Shown here piece by piece: positions 44,947 to 56,314 of a DNA stretch of 64,000 bases. Under the pieces are notes generated by a model, which was given only the letters and a program-made list of their open reading frames with translations, was not told the origin of the DNA and searched no databases. The stretch covers positions 30,796 to 94,795 of the forward strand of contig JAGFVP010000097.1 of NCBI GenBank assembly GCA_021031095.1, given 5' to 3'. Every line of letters begins with the position of its first letter. Positions within the stretch are counted from its first letter, which is position 1. Source of the DNA: Bathelium albidoporum. Its lineage: Eukaryota > Ascomycota > Dothideomycetes > Trypetheliales > Trypetheliaceae. A program made the position numbers and the translations under genes.

Positions 44947-47486
44947 GGTGCCCGTTAAGTAGGAAACGACTGCGTAATTTCTCGCGGCGGAAACAAGCGA
45001 GAATGGACCCCAAAGCTAGGTGAAAGGATGAGTCTGGTGCGATGAATGCTCGTTCTGGCTCTCAAGGCACGACCAAGGCCGGTTTTGTACCCTCCAGCCT
45101 TGAGAAAGCATGAAACAGACACATGATCATTTTGGATCCACCCAAAGCGTTCGTGAGCAAAGGTGGCGTAAGAAGCGGCCAGACCTCTCAGAAATGCAAT
45201 TGGAGGTATCGTGCATCTCTCTGGAAGGCTGCAGTACAGATGCAGCTGCGTGGCTAAGGCATGTCTCAGACGTCCAGGGACACGATTCTGACCCACAGCG
45301 GACCTTTCGTGGGCCTGCCTATGCTGCGCTAAAGTGGCTTTGTCCTCGCCGTTCTCTGATCAGGCTTGCAAACAAATGTCAATACATATCTTTATCACTC
45401 TGTGGTGAACGTCCAACCAGGAAGGCAAGCAAGTCACTCGCAAAACTGCAGAGTGAAGACTAATACAAGTTCAAGACCTGAATTGAGTTCGTATTCGCAG
45501 CGTGACTTCTCTGTGAGTTGGATGGGAGCTTGCGTGACTGGACCCCATTATGCCATTTCTTCTCCAATCATGAACAAGCAGCTGGGATGGGAACTTGCTT
45601 GTAACGATACCTGATCGAGACGGATGGCAGCAGCAGCGGTAAACTCCATCCAGCGTCAGAGCCACCGATGAAGTCGGCCAGAGTTGCCGAGACATTTAGC
45701 CCTGAACCCTGTCTCCACAAATTCTTGGAAAGTGGTTTGAGTGGCTCACACGAGATACAATCCGTGAAGCAATGTGTCAACATTTGACGAGGTCGAGGAA
45801 AACGATAGGGTTGCAATTCAGCCTTTGTTCCTATTGGGTTCTGTATATCCGTTCTAGGATCCTTGCCTTTCGGTCTCGAGGCCGGCCCGTAGTAGAATAC
45901 CGGAATGACCCTGTCCTCTGGTGCTACATTTTAAGGATGATTTGAGCTTTTGCCATCTCGTGCTTATCTGCCTTCGTCCTTCCAGATGGCTAGAAATACT
46001 GGCTGAGACTGGAGTAAACCAACAGTACCGAAAAGCACAGATGACGTTCGATATTGCCAGACGACTTCGATAATGAGTACCCGTAGTCGAAGACTTGAAG
46101 TCTCAAACCCTAACTTTTGCGGAATTACTTCTTTTGCAATTCGATCCTGCAGTGTCCACTGGCTTCTCGAATTGAGGAAACGATTGGCAGTGCTCGTCCG
46201 TAGAAGCGTGCCATAGCTCCCGCAAATAGTCGGTGTCCAATCATGTCGTTGATAAAACGCACCTAGCCGCTCCCACACCCTTCCTTGTCGATTTAATTTT
46301 GCGAGCCAAAATATCCGAAGTGTAGGTGTTTGGAGTCGCTCGTCGCGATGATCCCTTGGACTCGAGCCAAGATTTTCTATACTGTCTTGTCAAAAATCGC
46401 TGTACGTTAAATAGCAGAGCGTTTTGTCGTTCGATCGGCAGACGAAGCTATGAAGTTCGTTGATCTGTATCGGAGTGTTTTTAGGGCTTGAGGTTGCGGC
46501 TGTCTATGCATGGCGCTTATGCGCTTCGCATGCGGAAGTAATGTACTCTACCTAGCCTTGAATCCAAAACGATAGCTTAATTAGTCTCCCATTCCAAGAC
46601 CACAACTTGCAAACTGAGCATGAACCTGCGTGCTCACCGCTTGTCTTCCAGCCTGTAGGAATGGCCATAGACCGCTCTTAGACCAGAGGCGATCTCCACA
46701 TAATCGCGCTCAATTCGGCGGCTCAAGGGCAGGGATGTAGGGATGAGACCGATTAGATATTCGTGCGTGCCCAAAGCCATCTTGCACAAGTGAATCAGGC
46801 GACATTTGAAGACCGTCGAGGTCTTCACCGTGCAGATCATCATCGTACTTGAGCTTCATTAATAGCGATGCGCTTTTCTGGGCCGTGATCCCGGACACAG
46901 GCAAATTAGAGTAATGAATCAGAGCCTCGGAAAGCTATCGCTTCATGATTATAACCACGAAATTTGATCGGTCCCGGTCAGCGCCTTGAGAACGCTCCGA
47001 TATAGCAAAGCAAGCGCCCGTCCGTCTGGACGGCTAGCTTGCTTTAGTTATCCATGTCTGGTATTCAGAGGAACCAAGCATTGAGCGGTGAAAGAGCATT
47101 CTCCAGATTGGCTCGATTTCACAAAGATCAAGTCGGGCCCGAAGGAAAACAGGAGCCTGGATGCCGGTCAATATGCAACTATCCGCTCCACCACTATATG
47201 GTAGGTTTACTAAGATGACCTGGCGTTTGGTTGATCACGTGGCAGTCTATCTGAGATGTGTCCTTGCTCGTTGTGTAACATAGGCGGTAAGCCATCCGCC
47301 AGTCCGGATGATGAGGCGATTCGAATTACTCTTCGTTCTCGTTGTCATCCAAGCTGGACGGGTCTGATCGGCTTGCATTTGGGAAAATCAGGTCCATAGG
47401 CTGTTCTGGCTGCTTGCGTACGTCCAAGGATGGTGGTCTTGTCATGTTGACGTAGCGAAAAAAGACGTCTCGATGCCATTAATACT
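44947..47486. other. 2.5-kb gene-poor stretch
   Basis: The largest gap in the middle block. Open frames reach 117 codons (plus strand, 45110-45463) and 104 codons (minus, 45964-46278), without domains, splice-supported extensions or codon patterns I trust. No transposase, reverse transcriptase, long terminal repeat or tRNA recognised. The left end must contain the APSES-like promoter. Confidence 0.5.
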
Positions 47487-48666
47487 TTATTCGGTAGTTT
47501 GAGTAACTTTCCGGTGTTCCTCGAATCCATCCGTGGCTCTGTCAATGCCACTCGCCCACCGAACAGCTCGCTGCAAGCTAGCGGGCAAAACAGCATACCA
47601 TTTGATATATCTCGCGTAAGCCGGCACACTAATTTCTCCACTGGTCCCTTTTTGTACCTTGTCGACTATCTTTTTAACAAGGTGGATTGGCTCCACGACA
47701 GGTCCAAAAAAAGAGGATGGCGTCTTGAGACCTTGAAACATGTCCGTACCCAGTTGGCCAGGCGTGACGAGAATGGTGTGTATTTTGTCCGCACCCGAGT
47801 CCTTACTCGCATCTAGTTCTGCCCGCAGAGAAGCGTGCATTGCAATCAGTCCAGACTTGGCGGCAGTATAATCGGAAAGTCGGCTGGCACCGAGGTACGC
47901 AAGAACAGATGCAACTGTCACAATCACGCCACCAGTTTCGGATTGTAGCATTTCGGGCAGAAAGGTCTGGACAGTATGGAAATGTGCCAGGAGATTTACT
48001 CGAAAGTTTCTGTGCTATTATGAGCCTGATCTTGTAAAAAAAATCAACTCAACTACGTACCGTTCTATCTCAGCGGAGGATAAATCAAGTATTGCTTTGC
48101 CATTGACGATGCCTGCGTTGTTGATGAGAATTGTTGGAGTCCCAAGCTTTCTCATTCTGTTAATTGACCGCCTAATCAAGAACGAGGGCTGCTTGGACGC
48201 TCACCTCAGTATTTATCTTCTTAGCTGCGCTTTCAATCTCATGCCTTTCAGCCACGTCACACTTGTAAAATGTGATGCCCTTGCCTTGGCTTTGCTCCTC
48301 CTTCACATCAAGGACCGCAACAGTCGCACCTTTCATTCCAAACGTCTCAGCAAGAAGGAGACCTAGTCCAGTGGCGCCTCCGGTTATGACAACAACTTCC
48401 TCAGATAAATTGACTTTTCTTGCCGGACCGTAGGCTAAGCGCTGATTGAAAATTGAGAGTAGCCAAAAGGAAGATATGCCGACTGCTGCATAAGTCGTTG
48501 CAATTAGGATGTAATCGTGCAATGGCACCCCTCGGGCGAGCACCATTAAGGGAAGAAGCCATGCGAAAAATGCGTAGGTACCAAGTTCTTCGGAGCTTGG
48601 AAGGAAGAGATCAATACTCAATTGCTGGTGCCACGGCGGCGCAGGGACGCTTCGTGATGTAGCCAT
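47487..48666 (-). CDS. Membrane-anchored short-chain dehydrogenase (RDH10/DHRS-like)
   Basis: A second ER or lipid-droplet-type SDR. Exons on the minus strand 48666-48205, 48146-48061 and 48009-47487 give 356 residues. Hydrophobic segments at about 30-50 and 52-72 would anchor it. The cofactor site is TGGATGLG (95-102), then VLDVKEE, CDVAE, NNAGIVNGKAI, the catalytic Ser in VASVLAYLG, and YTAAK. The first intron is drawn as gtgagc to an acceptor aaag at 48147; the more obvious ag at 48160 breaks the frame, whereas this choice restores KINTELGTPTILINNAG. Same general class as the gene at 27.05 kb, with little close identity. Substrate unknown. Confidence 0.9.
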
Positions 48667-49477
48667 CTTGGCAGGGCATCATCCAGCTTTTGCTGAGCCA
48701 ATTTCCGCGGCACAGATAAACAGAACTTGGGCGTGAGAGCCCAGGTATGTTGGATATGTTTGATGATGTACTGCTAGTGACTTGGGGTCGCTCAAGTGCT
48801 CGAGAGAATTGTACACGGTTCCTCCGTGTCCTCCGAGTTACGACGCACCAATCAGATTGAACTACTCTAGCAATGTCCATGCCCTACCAAGTCATCTTTC
48901 TGTTATGGTAGGCGAAACTTGTATTTCTATGCCATTGGGGAAGCTTTCACTTTACGATAGTGCAATTAATAGCGCTAAAATCGCATAGGGGCGTCACAAT
49001 GGCTTCCTTGAGATCAACATTACATTGCGTGTTCCTACAGGTCTTATCTGGAACCCAAGATCACACTGCTAAGCCGTCTCAGAAACACACCATCCCCCCA
49101 AAAGCTCCTTGCTCAAGAATCTCACGGCGCGAAAATATATTCAGCCAACGATAAAGCGTACCATGAACCACCATTTAGGTGTGGAAAACTGCTGGCAGAC
49201 GGTCATTGACCTGTCCGTATTAAGGGAACAATGACAGGAACAGTAAATCGCCACGCTGCAGAAGCAAACAAAACTCCGGGCTAAGATGACGACTCGCTGC
49301 GTAATCTATCTCATAAGGTAGTTCTTGGGGTTCTAGGTGAAGCGAAAAAATGACAATGCATTGATATCGACTTTGTGATCAATACACCGAGGAAAATGCA
49401 AATTCGAGAGAGTAGCGTAATGAGAGGGTGTGAAGTCTATTTGACTCGCCGAGGAGGTCGAACGCGTCCATGCAGCA
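48667..49477. other. Intergenic stretch
   Basis: 811 bases: SDR promoter and kinase 3' region. Nothing further recognised. Confidence 0.45.
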
Positions 49478-52170
49478 TCAGAAGACAGCTGCCAACCCAT
49501 TCTTCGAATGTCGTTTGCTGAACCGTTTGCGCGACTTGGAGGATTCTGCATCAAAGTCTCTCCGCATGTTACTTCGCGGCACATTCACTGCTTCGAGTGC
49601 TCCATCGCCGCCAACGGTGCTGGCGGGACTGGAGATGGCCGAATCGAGGTCGTTCAGTGTCGATGCTCCAGAGTAAGAATTGGTAATGCTTTGAGTGATC
49701 GCAAACTCCTTTGCACGCTCTATTATGTCCAACCATTCTTGTGCCGTGTACTTACTTCCTTCTGAGTCGATAGGAGTGGCCTTCGGGTCTTCGAAAAGAT
49801 GATGCTTCTCGCGCTGTGCCAAATATAAGCAGGCGCCAAGTTGACGGTGATAAATTTACTTACGGTATCGATACACCAGACTGTGATTCCTCGCGAGTCC
49901 TTGTAGCTCGTCCAAGAGGTGCCAGGAGCAAGCAAGGGGATCTCCATCTTGGCCTTTTTCTCCTCCCCACCGGCAGCTGCCAGGATGATCCGTGCACTTG
50001 AGGTGATCATAACCAATCTTTGTTTCTTTTTATCATCTTTTGGACCAAAGAATCGTGAGAACTTCTTGGGCGCCTCTACCGGTGTAGCGTGCTTGAGGGT
50101 TGGGCTTTGCACAGCAGGTGTAGTTGTAATGATAAGGTTGCCGAGTTTCAAAATGCGTTCATTAGTGCGTGTCAGAACGGGTGACCAGTCGATATCCAGT
50201 TGGCTGGGAGGGGGCAACTCTGTAATGGCGCGGAGTTGTGGCCTTACGAGACTGCCACCAGCTACAAGAGTATTCGGAGGAGCAGTACTGCGAGGAGCAC
50301 CAGCTGTACCAGAGTCTGTTACTTGTACTGCACCGTTTCCGTTTAATCTAATTGGCTCTTGTGCAGGTGGAACGTAGGATCGAAGTTTCGGTGGCCTTTG
50401 CTGCCACAGCCCTTTGCCCCATCTTACACCATCAAAAAACTGGTGGTTCTTAATGTGTTCAATGGGCAAACGCTTGGCGGGATCAAGGACAAGGAGCCTT
50501 TCCACAAGATCACGGGCCACGTCTGGAAATCCAACCGGAAAGGCGTAGTCAAGAGCAACAATCTTTTGAAATGTTTGGTATTCGTTTGAGCCTTTGAACG
50601 GTGGTCTTCCGGCGAGGAGTTGATAGATGATACAGCCCAGGGCCCATAAATCGCTTGCTTTACAAGCATTTTTATCAGTGAGGAGTTCAGGGCTCACATA
50701 TTCTGCCGTGCCTACAAAAGAGACCGCTCGATCGGTTTCGGCGCCATCCAAAGGACTTCCCGAAGGGTCTTCGCTGCTATCTTCGTACTTGCTTTCGTTT
50801 GAAGACGACGCGGGTTTGAGATCCAGGATTTTGGCAGTTCCAAAGTCAGTGATCTTGACATGCATCTTATCGTCCAGTAGCACGTTCTCTGGCTTCAAAT
50901 CCCGATGTATTATCCCTCGCGTGTGCATGTAGTCTACCGCATCTAGAATCTCGGCACTGTAAAACCTTGCGCATTCAATGTCGAACGTGGCCATCTTTTT
51001 CAGATGGCTGAGCAGCTCGCCACCAGTTGCCAAGTCCAGAACAAAGTACAACGACCGTTCATCTTGAAATGTATAGTAGAGCCTTACAACGCCAGGATGA
51101 TCGGTAAGACGATTGAGGGTATCTTTCTCAATGTTGACATATTTGACCTTCTTCTCTTTGATGATATGGCGCTTGTCCAGGACTTTGATCGCATATTCTC
51201 GACCAGTTTGGCGATCTGTAGCCGCCAAGACCGTGCTGTATGAACCCTCACCAAGCGTTCTGCCGAACTCGAAATCTTTGACCCCTTTCTTTACCACACG
51301 TGTAACTGGACGACCACTAGCATCAACTTCCCGGCGAACTCCGACTGCAGCACCCTTATCTCGCCACTCTTCGCTACTCGGCGGAGGAACTCCCTCTACG
51401 TATGGCGATGTTGATGATGGAATTGGATGGGATGTAGGTACGCCACCGGCCAACGCCATTGGAACCCGTCGTGAACTTCTCCGGGGAGGAAATGGTCCAT
51501 TCATGCCTGGTTGTTGACCTTCTCGAAAAGAGCGCTCGCTGCCGCTCCGCTCTCGCCCAGAATATATGCCTTGCAGCGCGGGAGCTTGTCTTCGAGATGT
51601 GTTGCGACCGATGCCAGGGGGCACAGAAGCAGTTTGTATATCATCGCGGTATCGGTAAGAGCCTTGACTTGAAACCCCAGAGCTAGACGAAAGATTGGGG
51701 TGGCTGTATATTCCGGATACGGGACGAGATGAGGCAAAAGCTGGAGGATTGTTACGTGGTTGGCCGATGATTGGTGAAGGTTGAGGCGGCGGGATTGATT
51801 GGTGAGAGTTGTTACCGAGAGGCATCGACCTTCTTCGACTTAGTTGCGCAGCGGGAGGGTTTTGGTGGTCCGGTGCAGCCAAGAACGGCGAGTGTGTAGG
51901 GGCTTGGGAGGGTGTAGGGGTGTCTAGCGAAAACTCATTTGCATTGAATCCGAGAGAGTTGGAATCCGAATCGTCGATTGACTGCACGGCAAGGAGGCTT
52001 TGGCTTTGTGTCGATTCGATGTCGGAGGACGGGTGTATTGAATTGGGCTGTTGTTCAGCTTTCCCTAGGGCAGAGACAGGAGGCGGTGATGGAGATTTGT
52101 GGCTCTCGTCATCGGGATTAGCAATCCGCAGCCCTCCAAGGGACTGGGAGAGGCTAATGTCGCCGTTCAT
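49478..52170 (-). CDS. PDK1/Pkh-type protein kinase
   Basis: Phosphoinositide-dependent-kinase-1 relative, which phosphorylates the activation loop of AGC kinases and acts in wall integrity and sphingolipid signalling. Exons 52170-49864 and 49813-49478 give 880 residues. The first 295 residues are Ser/Pro/Gln-rich and disordered. The kinase domain (about 299-575) has GEGSYS (307), Lys329, HRDLKPEN (Asp424), DFG (442) and, after a Ser-rich insert of about 35 residues, SFVGTAEYVSPE at 484, the characteristic PDK1 activation segment. A C-terminal region from about 665 (DWSPVLTRTNERILKLGNL through SAGGEEKKAKMEIPLL-like blocks to EWLDIIERAKEFA) fits the PH-like domain, split by the intron. Orthology to Pkh1/2 or Ksg1 is strong. 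Confidence 0.95.
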
Positions 52171-53257
52171 GGTGTCGATGGTTGTGGCTTGTGAAGACTG
52201 CTACGCTTCAGGCGACGGAGACGAGAGCCGGCAGAACGGTTACGCAATAGCGCAGGCAAGGAACAGGGTCTTGGGCTGCCAGCACGTCGACAAGCCGACG
52301 GCCGCAATGGCGAAGCAAGAGACGAAACAAGACTTTCGGCGTCGCAGGATAGGAGAGTCGCAGTGGGTGGTGAAGTAACGTAGCTGGTCTTGGGGGAACT
52401 CTAGCGGAGCTCGGATCGTGCAACCATCGACGATGTCCACTTGCCCCCCCGATCCAACCATACCACCGCCTCTTGGCTTGCGCGTTGGACTACGTTGTTC
52501 ACGGACAGCAAGCTAAGAAGTCAACTTTGTAAACGGCTTGATATCACGAGGATGGCCTCCTCGCCTTTACGAGATAAGAGGTACAAGGGCCACGCAATTG
52601 CGGCTGGAAGCAACGTCACGTCTTACCCATCGCACTTACAGCTCGCAGTACAGCCAGTATAGTAGCATTCTGTTTCAATCCTGCTCAAATTAACGCATCG
52701 CTGGTCGTGGGGACCGATTTAACAAAGACTGGCTTCGATCATTAAAGACACCCTCTCTCCTTGGCGAGTTTGCGGAGTGACGTACGCGTTGCAAACCTCA
52801 TACCTGTCTCCTATCTGCTGCGAACAGAGCCATGATAAGTTATTTTGCTAACCCAATCAATCATAGCGATGTCCTACATCGCCCTACATCGTCCTATTTC
52901 AGCCCAGCACCCTGGGCCCGATTGATTTGACTGCAATTTGCAACAATATAGGCAACAAGTCATCCAGGTAAGAGCCCACTGCGAGTCGCCAACTCCATAG
53001 GTATGGCAGTACGTGTGGGTTCATTATGTGTATTTTGCCAATATGCCCTCGGTTGTGGTTGCTTCATGTGAAGATACAGATGGCGACTGCTTTTACATAG
53101 AACATGTTGCTTCCGTATTATATTGACTAGGCATCCTTACTGCAAAAGGTCGGCTTCTTTCCAGCACAACGGTGCCTGATCTCACTTGTACTGTGCTCTT
53201 CTGGCCAGAGACGTGTGAAGTCTTTTGTTTTGGCGTACAGCTTCTTCGTAATCCAAT
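52171..53257. promoter_or_regulatory. Divergent promoter, kinase and disordered-protein genes
   Basis: 1,087 bases between the kinase start at 52170 and the proposed start of the plus-strand gene at 53258. A plus-strand frame from 51809 to 52378 is antisense to the kinase exon and is not taken as a gene. Confidence 0.45.
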
Positions 53258-55607
53258 ATGCTTCGGTATCGTCTCTCTGAGATAAGTCTTACAGCAGCAG
53301 ATGTCAATCAGGCTCGACGCAATGGCGAAAAGCAAAAAAGCAAACTACGAGACTCACGGACAGTAAATCGCTCGCGTATCGACGGAAGAAACCCTTTTCC
53401 ACAGTTACGGCCTGGGTCTCAACGATCTCGCGATGATGCCATCGTTTATGTCGGTGTCGAGACAATTCCATGCGCACACTCAGCGGAGCTCGTTCCTTCG
53501 ACTGAATTGACACAAACAGGCAAGAAAAAGTTACTGTCTTTTTAGACTTCTCAGTTATTCATTTGGTTACAGAAAGCACTGAGCCGACGCTGAGGGACGA
53601 GCGCGAATCTTTACCCAAACAGGGCACATGTGCTCAAAGATTGCGGTATCTGATGGGTCCAGCCGTCTCGAAAGGTGGTTAACAGATACCAGTGATGAGA
53701 AAAAAATTACGACGGAGCACTTCAGTCACAAAACTGCACCTGCCGCTGTATCAGGGTCGTCTCACCGTTTTCATGTAGGCGATGGTTTCCGAAGACAAGA
53801 GTCATCGCCTGCTCTAGCTGCGCCTCCAAGCAATACTGAGGCGCGAGGAAGGGGGCAAAGCATGAGTAGCTTAAGCAAGGCGACTGCGCCTGAGACATCA
53901 GGCCATGGCTATACCAGGAACAACTCAATGATAGATATGCTTCATCATGGCGTCCTTGACCCGATGACTAGTCCGGTATCTGCTTCAGGGAAGTCTTTGA
54001 TATCCAGCATCGTTTCGGAGTCTGCGCCAGAACAGGATCGCGGTGTCAAGTACCTCCTGGCTCGAGCGCCAAGACGGCCTCCTGCAAAGTTTCTCCCACA
54101 GCGCTTGAATCGGCCACAAAGCCAGGAAATTGATTCTACGCACCTCGATAATTCACGCGATCGGAGGAGTTCTGCGCCCAGGGCCGCGTTCCAATTTCTT
54201 GTCAATGATATCAGTTCTTCTGCAAATCAGGGCAGCGGTATCCGCAAAGCCGATACCTGTAGCCATGATTTTCATCGGCAAACACTGACACAAGATCCTC
54301 TTCATTATGCAGGAAGTCGAGAGCGAGACGTCATACAGCGGCATCCTTTCTTTCGAGGACGATCGCTGCAAAATATTCACAGTAGCACACCCGACTTCCT
54401 TCAAACTGGGCATGAAAATCAGAGCAGTACACTCCGCCGTCCCGTGAGTAATCTTCAGTCCTCTAGTGCAGATCGCTGCGGCAAGCCAAACGGTGGTTTG
54501 AGGTCACGAATACGTGCTTCAATGCCATCCACGAACTACCGATTAGAGCATGAATATTTCCGTGCATGTCCCAGCGAGATGGAATCGGATAGTGAGGCCA
54601 GAAGAATTCAACTAAGCTCAGATCGGTCGCCTCCTAATCTCGATCACAAACTTACCGATCGCCAGCGATCCCTTTCTCCCGCCTTCCAAGAACCAAGAAG
54701 CGAACGTTTTCAAGTCACAAACCGCCGACATCTGCAAAGGCTAAAAGTCATGCCAAGCCAGGCTATTGGGCGCTCGCCAGAAGATTCTCTGTATTCGATG
54801 AGCTCAGATAGATTAGAACCCTCTTTTCCAGGACAAGTCCGCTCTGCCCCGTCAAGACGAGATGCCCGAGCTCTTTGCGAACTCTCGTCGCCTCTGGAGC
54901 GACTGGAAGGGGTGTTCCAGGCGGCGCTGCAGAAAAGATGGCCTGACAATGATTTGATTCCGAGGAATGTTGGTAATTCAGATTCTCAGATGTCAATCAA
55001 CAGCCACCGCTGTTCCGGCAGAAACGATGAGGCACCAGACATATCTGAAACTGGGCTGTCACCTACGGAGCTTTCCATTGGGCCAGAAAAGGGTGAGGTG
55101 CGGCGAGCGTCATTTGCGATTTTTGACGATCGAGTTCCATTCAGTATCCAACCACAGACACCTGCGGATATACAGCGTTATACTGGAAGGAAAGCGCCAT
55201 ACACAGCTCCAACTCTGCGTGTGCCTACAGATTCAAGCACCGGCGATATGTTTGAAGAAAAATCGAGTGAGGGTCTTGATCGATTGTCAATTACAGACTA
55301 TGATTCGAGTCCATTTGCGCTTCCACGACTATCCGTACCATCGCCAACGCCAATAGGGCAGAACGACGCAGCTTCAGCAACGATTGCGAGTCCCGTGACC
55401 CGCAGCGTTCCAAGCTCGCCGCCGCGCTTGACACGAGGATTTGGCACATCCGATCCAGAGAAGGAGAACGCTGTCGAAGCTGAAGATCTGGACGCAATTC
55501 ATGAAGAGCGACGGACGTGGCACGAACGAGGAGAGGTCTCACAGGGCGGCGTTATGAACAGCACCCCTCCTCGAGTCGGCAGGTTCGAAAGAGTCATGTA
55601 TCAGTAG
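53258..55607 (+). CDS. Large disordered protein of unknown function
   Basis: The main exon from 53623 to 55607 is 661 codons open. It is Ser/Arg/Pro-rich with many phosphosite-like SP and RRS contexts (DNSRDRRSSAPR, DRQRSLSPAFQEP, SSPPRLTRGFG). No family recognised. Short ordered-looking blocks occur: SRLERWLTDTSDEKK near the start and SSPLERLEGVFQAALQKRWPDNDLI around residue 540. I propose an upstream exon 53258-53519 joined by a GC-AG intron (CAG/gcaag donor at 53520, acceptor aaacag ending 53622); phases agree and the product would be 748 residues. Without it the protein starts at ATG 53628 (659 residues). Real coding potential is likely because of length and composition; function is unknown. 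Confidence 0.7.
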
Positions 55608-56314
55608 GCGAAAGGAATGGGTGCGGTCTTATGGTAATACAGCAGAAGGCTATGATAGCGGACGTTGGGGTATCGAGTGGGTGATGGGGGGTTACGGCGG
55701 GGTATTGTAGAGCAGAGCTATCGCTAATACAGAGTACAACGGAAATTCAATTCGAGGTCGGAACGATTAGCGAGGCCATTGGTCTGCTCGTCACAACAGA
55801 TGCATCCACTGGTCTTGCTGGGAGCCTGAAGGTCAGCCTCGCAGACGCGGCTAGCCTCATGCAGCACTAGCGCGGGCAGGTTAGATGTCGAGACCTCTCA
55901 GAGCGTGACAGCACATCGCCTTGAGGATTAGCACCACTTCCTTCACCTTCTCCTGTAGCCTCGTCCTACTTTTTCTCGTCTACTCGCGCGGCGTTGCTCC
56001 TGAAAATCCCGCTCTTCCCCCTTTCCACGCGGTAGATCACCCCACCGTTTGCATGGATACTGAACTCAAACTTCCCTTGCGATGAGTTCAATGTCATAAC
56101 CACCCCCAAGACAGTGTTTTCCTCTTTCGCACTCGGCTCCACTCTTTTGCTGAGTCGTACACTCGGAGCGTGTAACACGTCGGCTTCGCCTTTGACGTCA
56201 CCGGTTGCCCAGCAACGACAACTTGCCTCATGCTCCGAGCAACTTCACTGGAGCCCGCCACGACTTCGGCCTGCAGCTGGCTGCCGATACAATAGCTAGG
56301 CTGTGGTCATCGCA
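55608..56314. other. Intergenic stretch with a small minus-strand open frame
   Basis: 707 bases between two plus-strand genes, including the J-protein promoter. A minus-strand frame at 55966-56178 (70 codons from a GTG, ending in ARVDEKK) has a protein-like composition but no ATG near its start and no known family; it could be the last exon of a small gene or chance. Confidence 0.35.
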
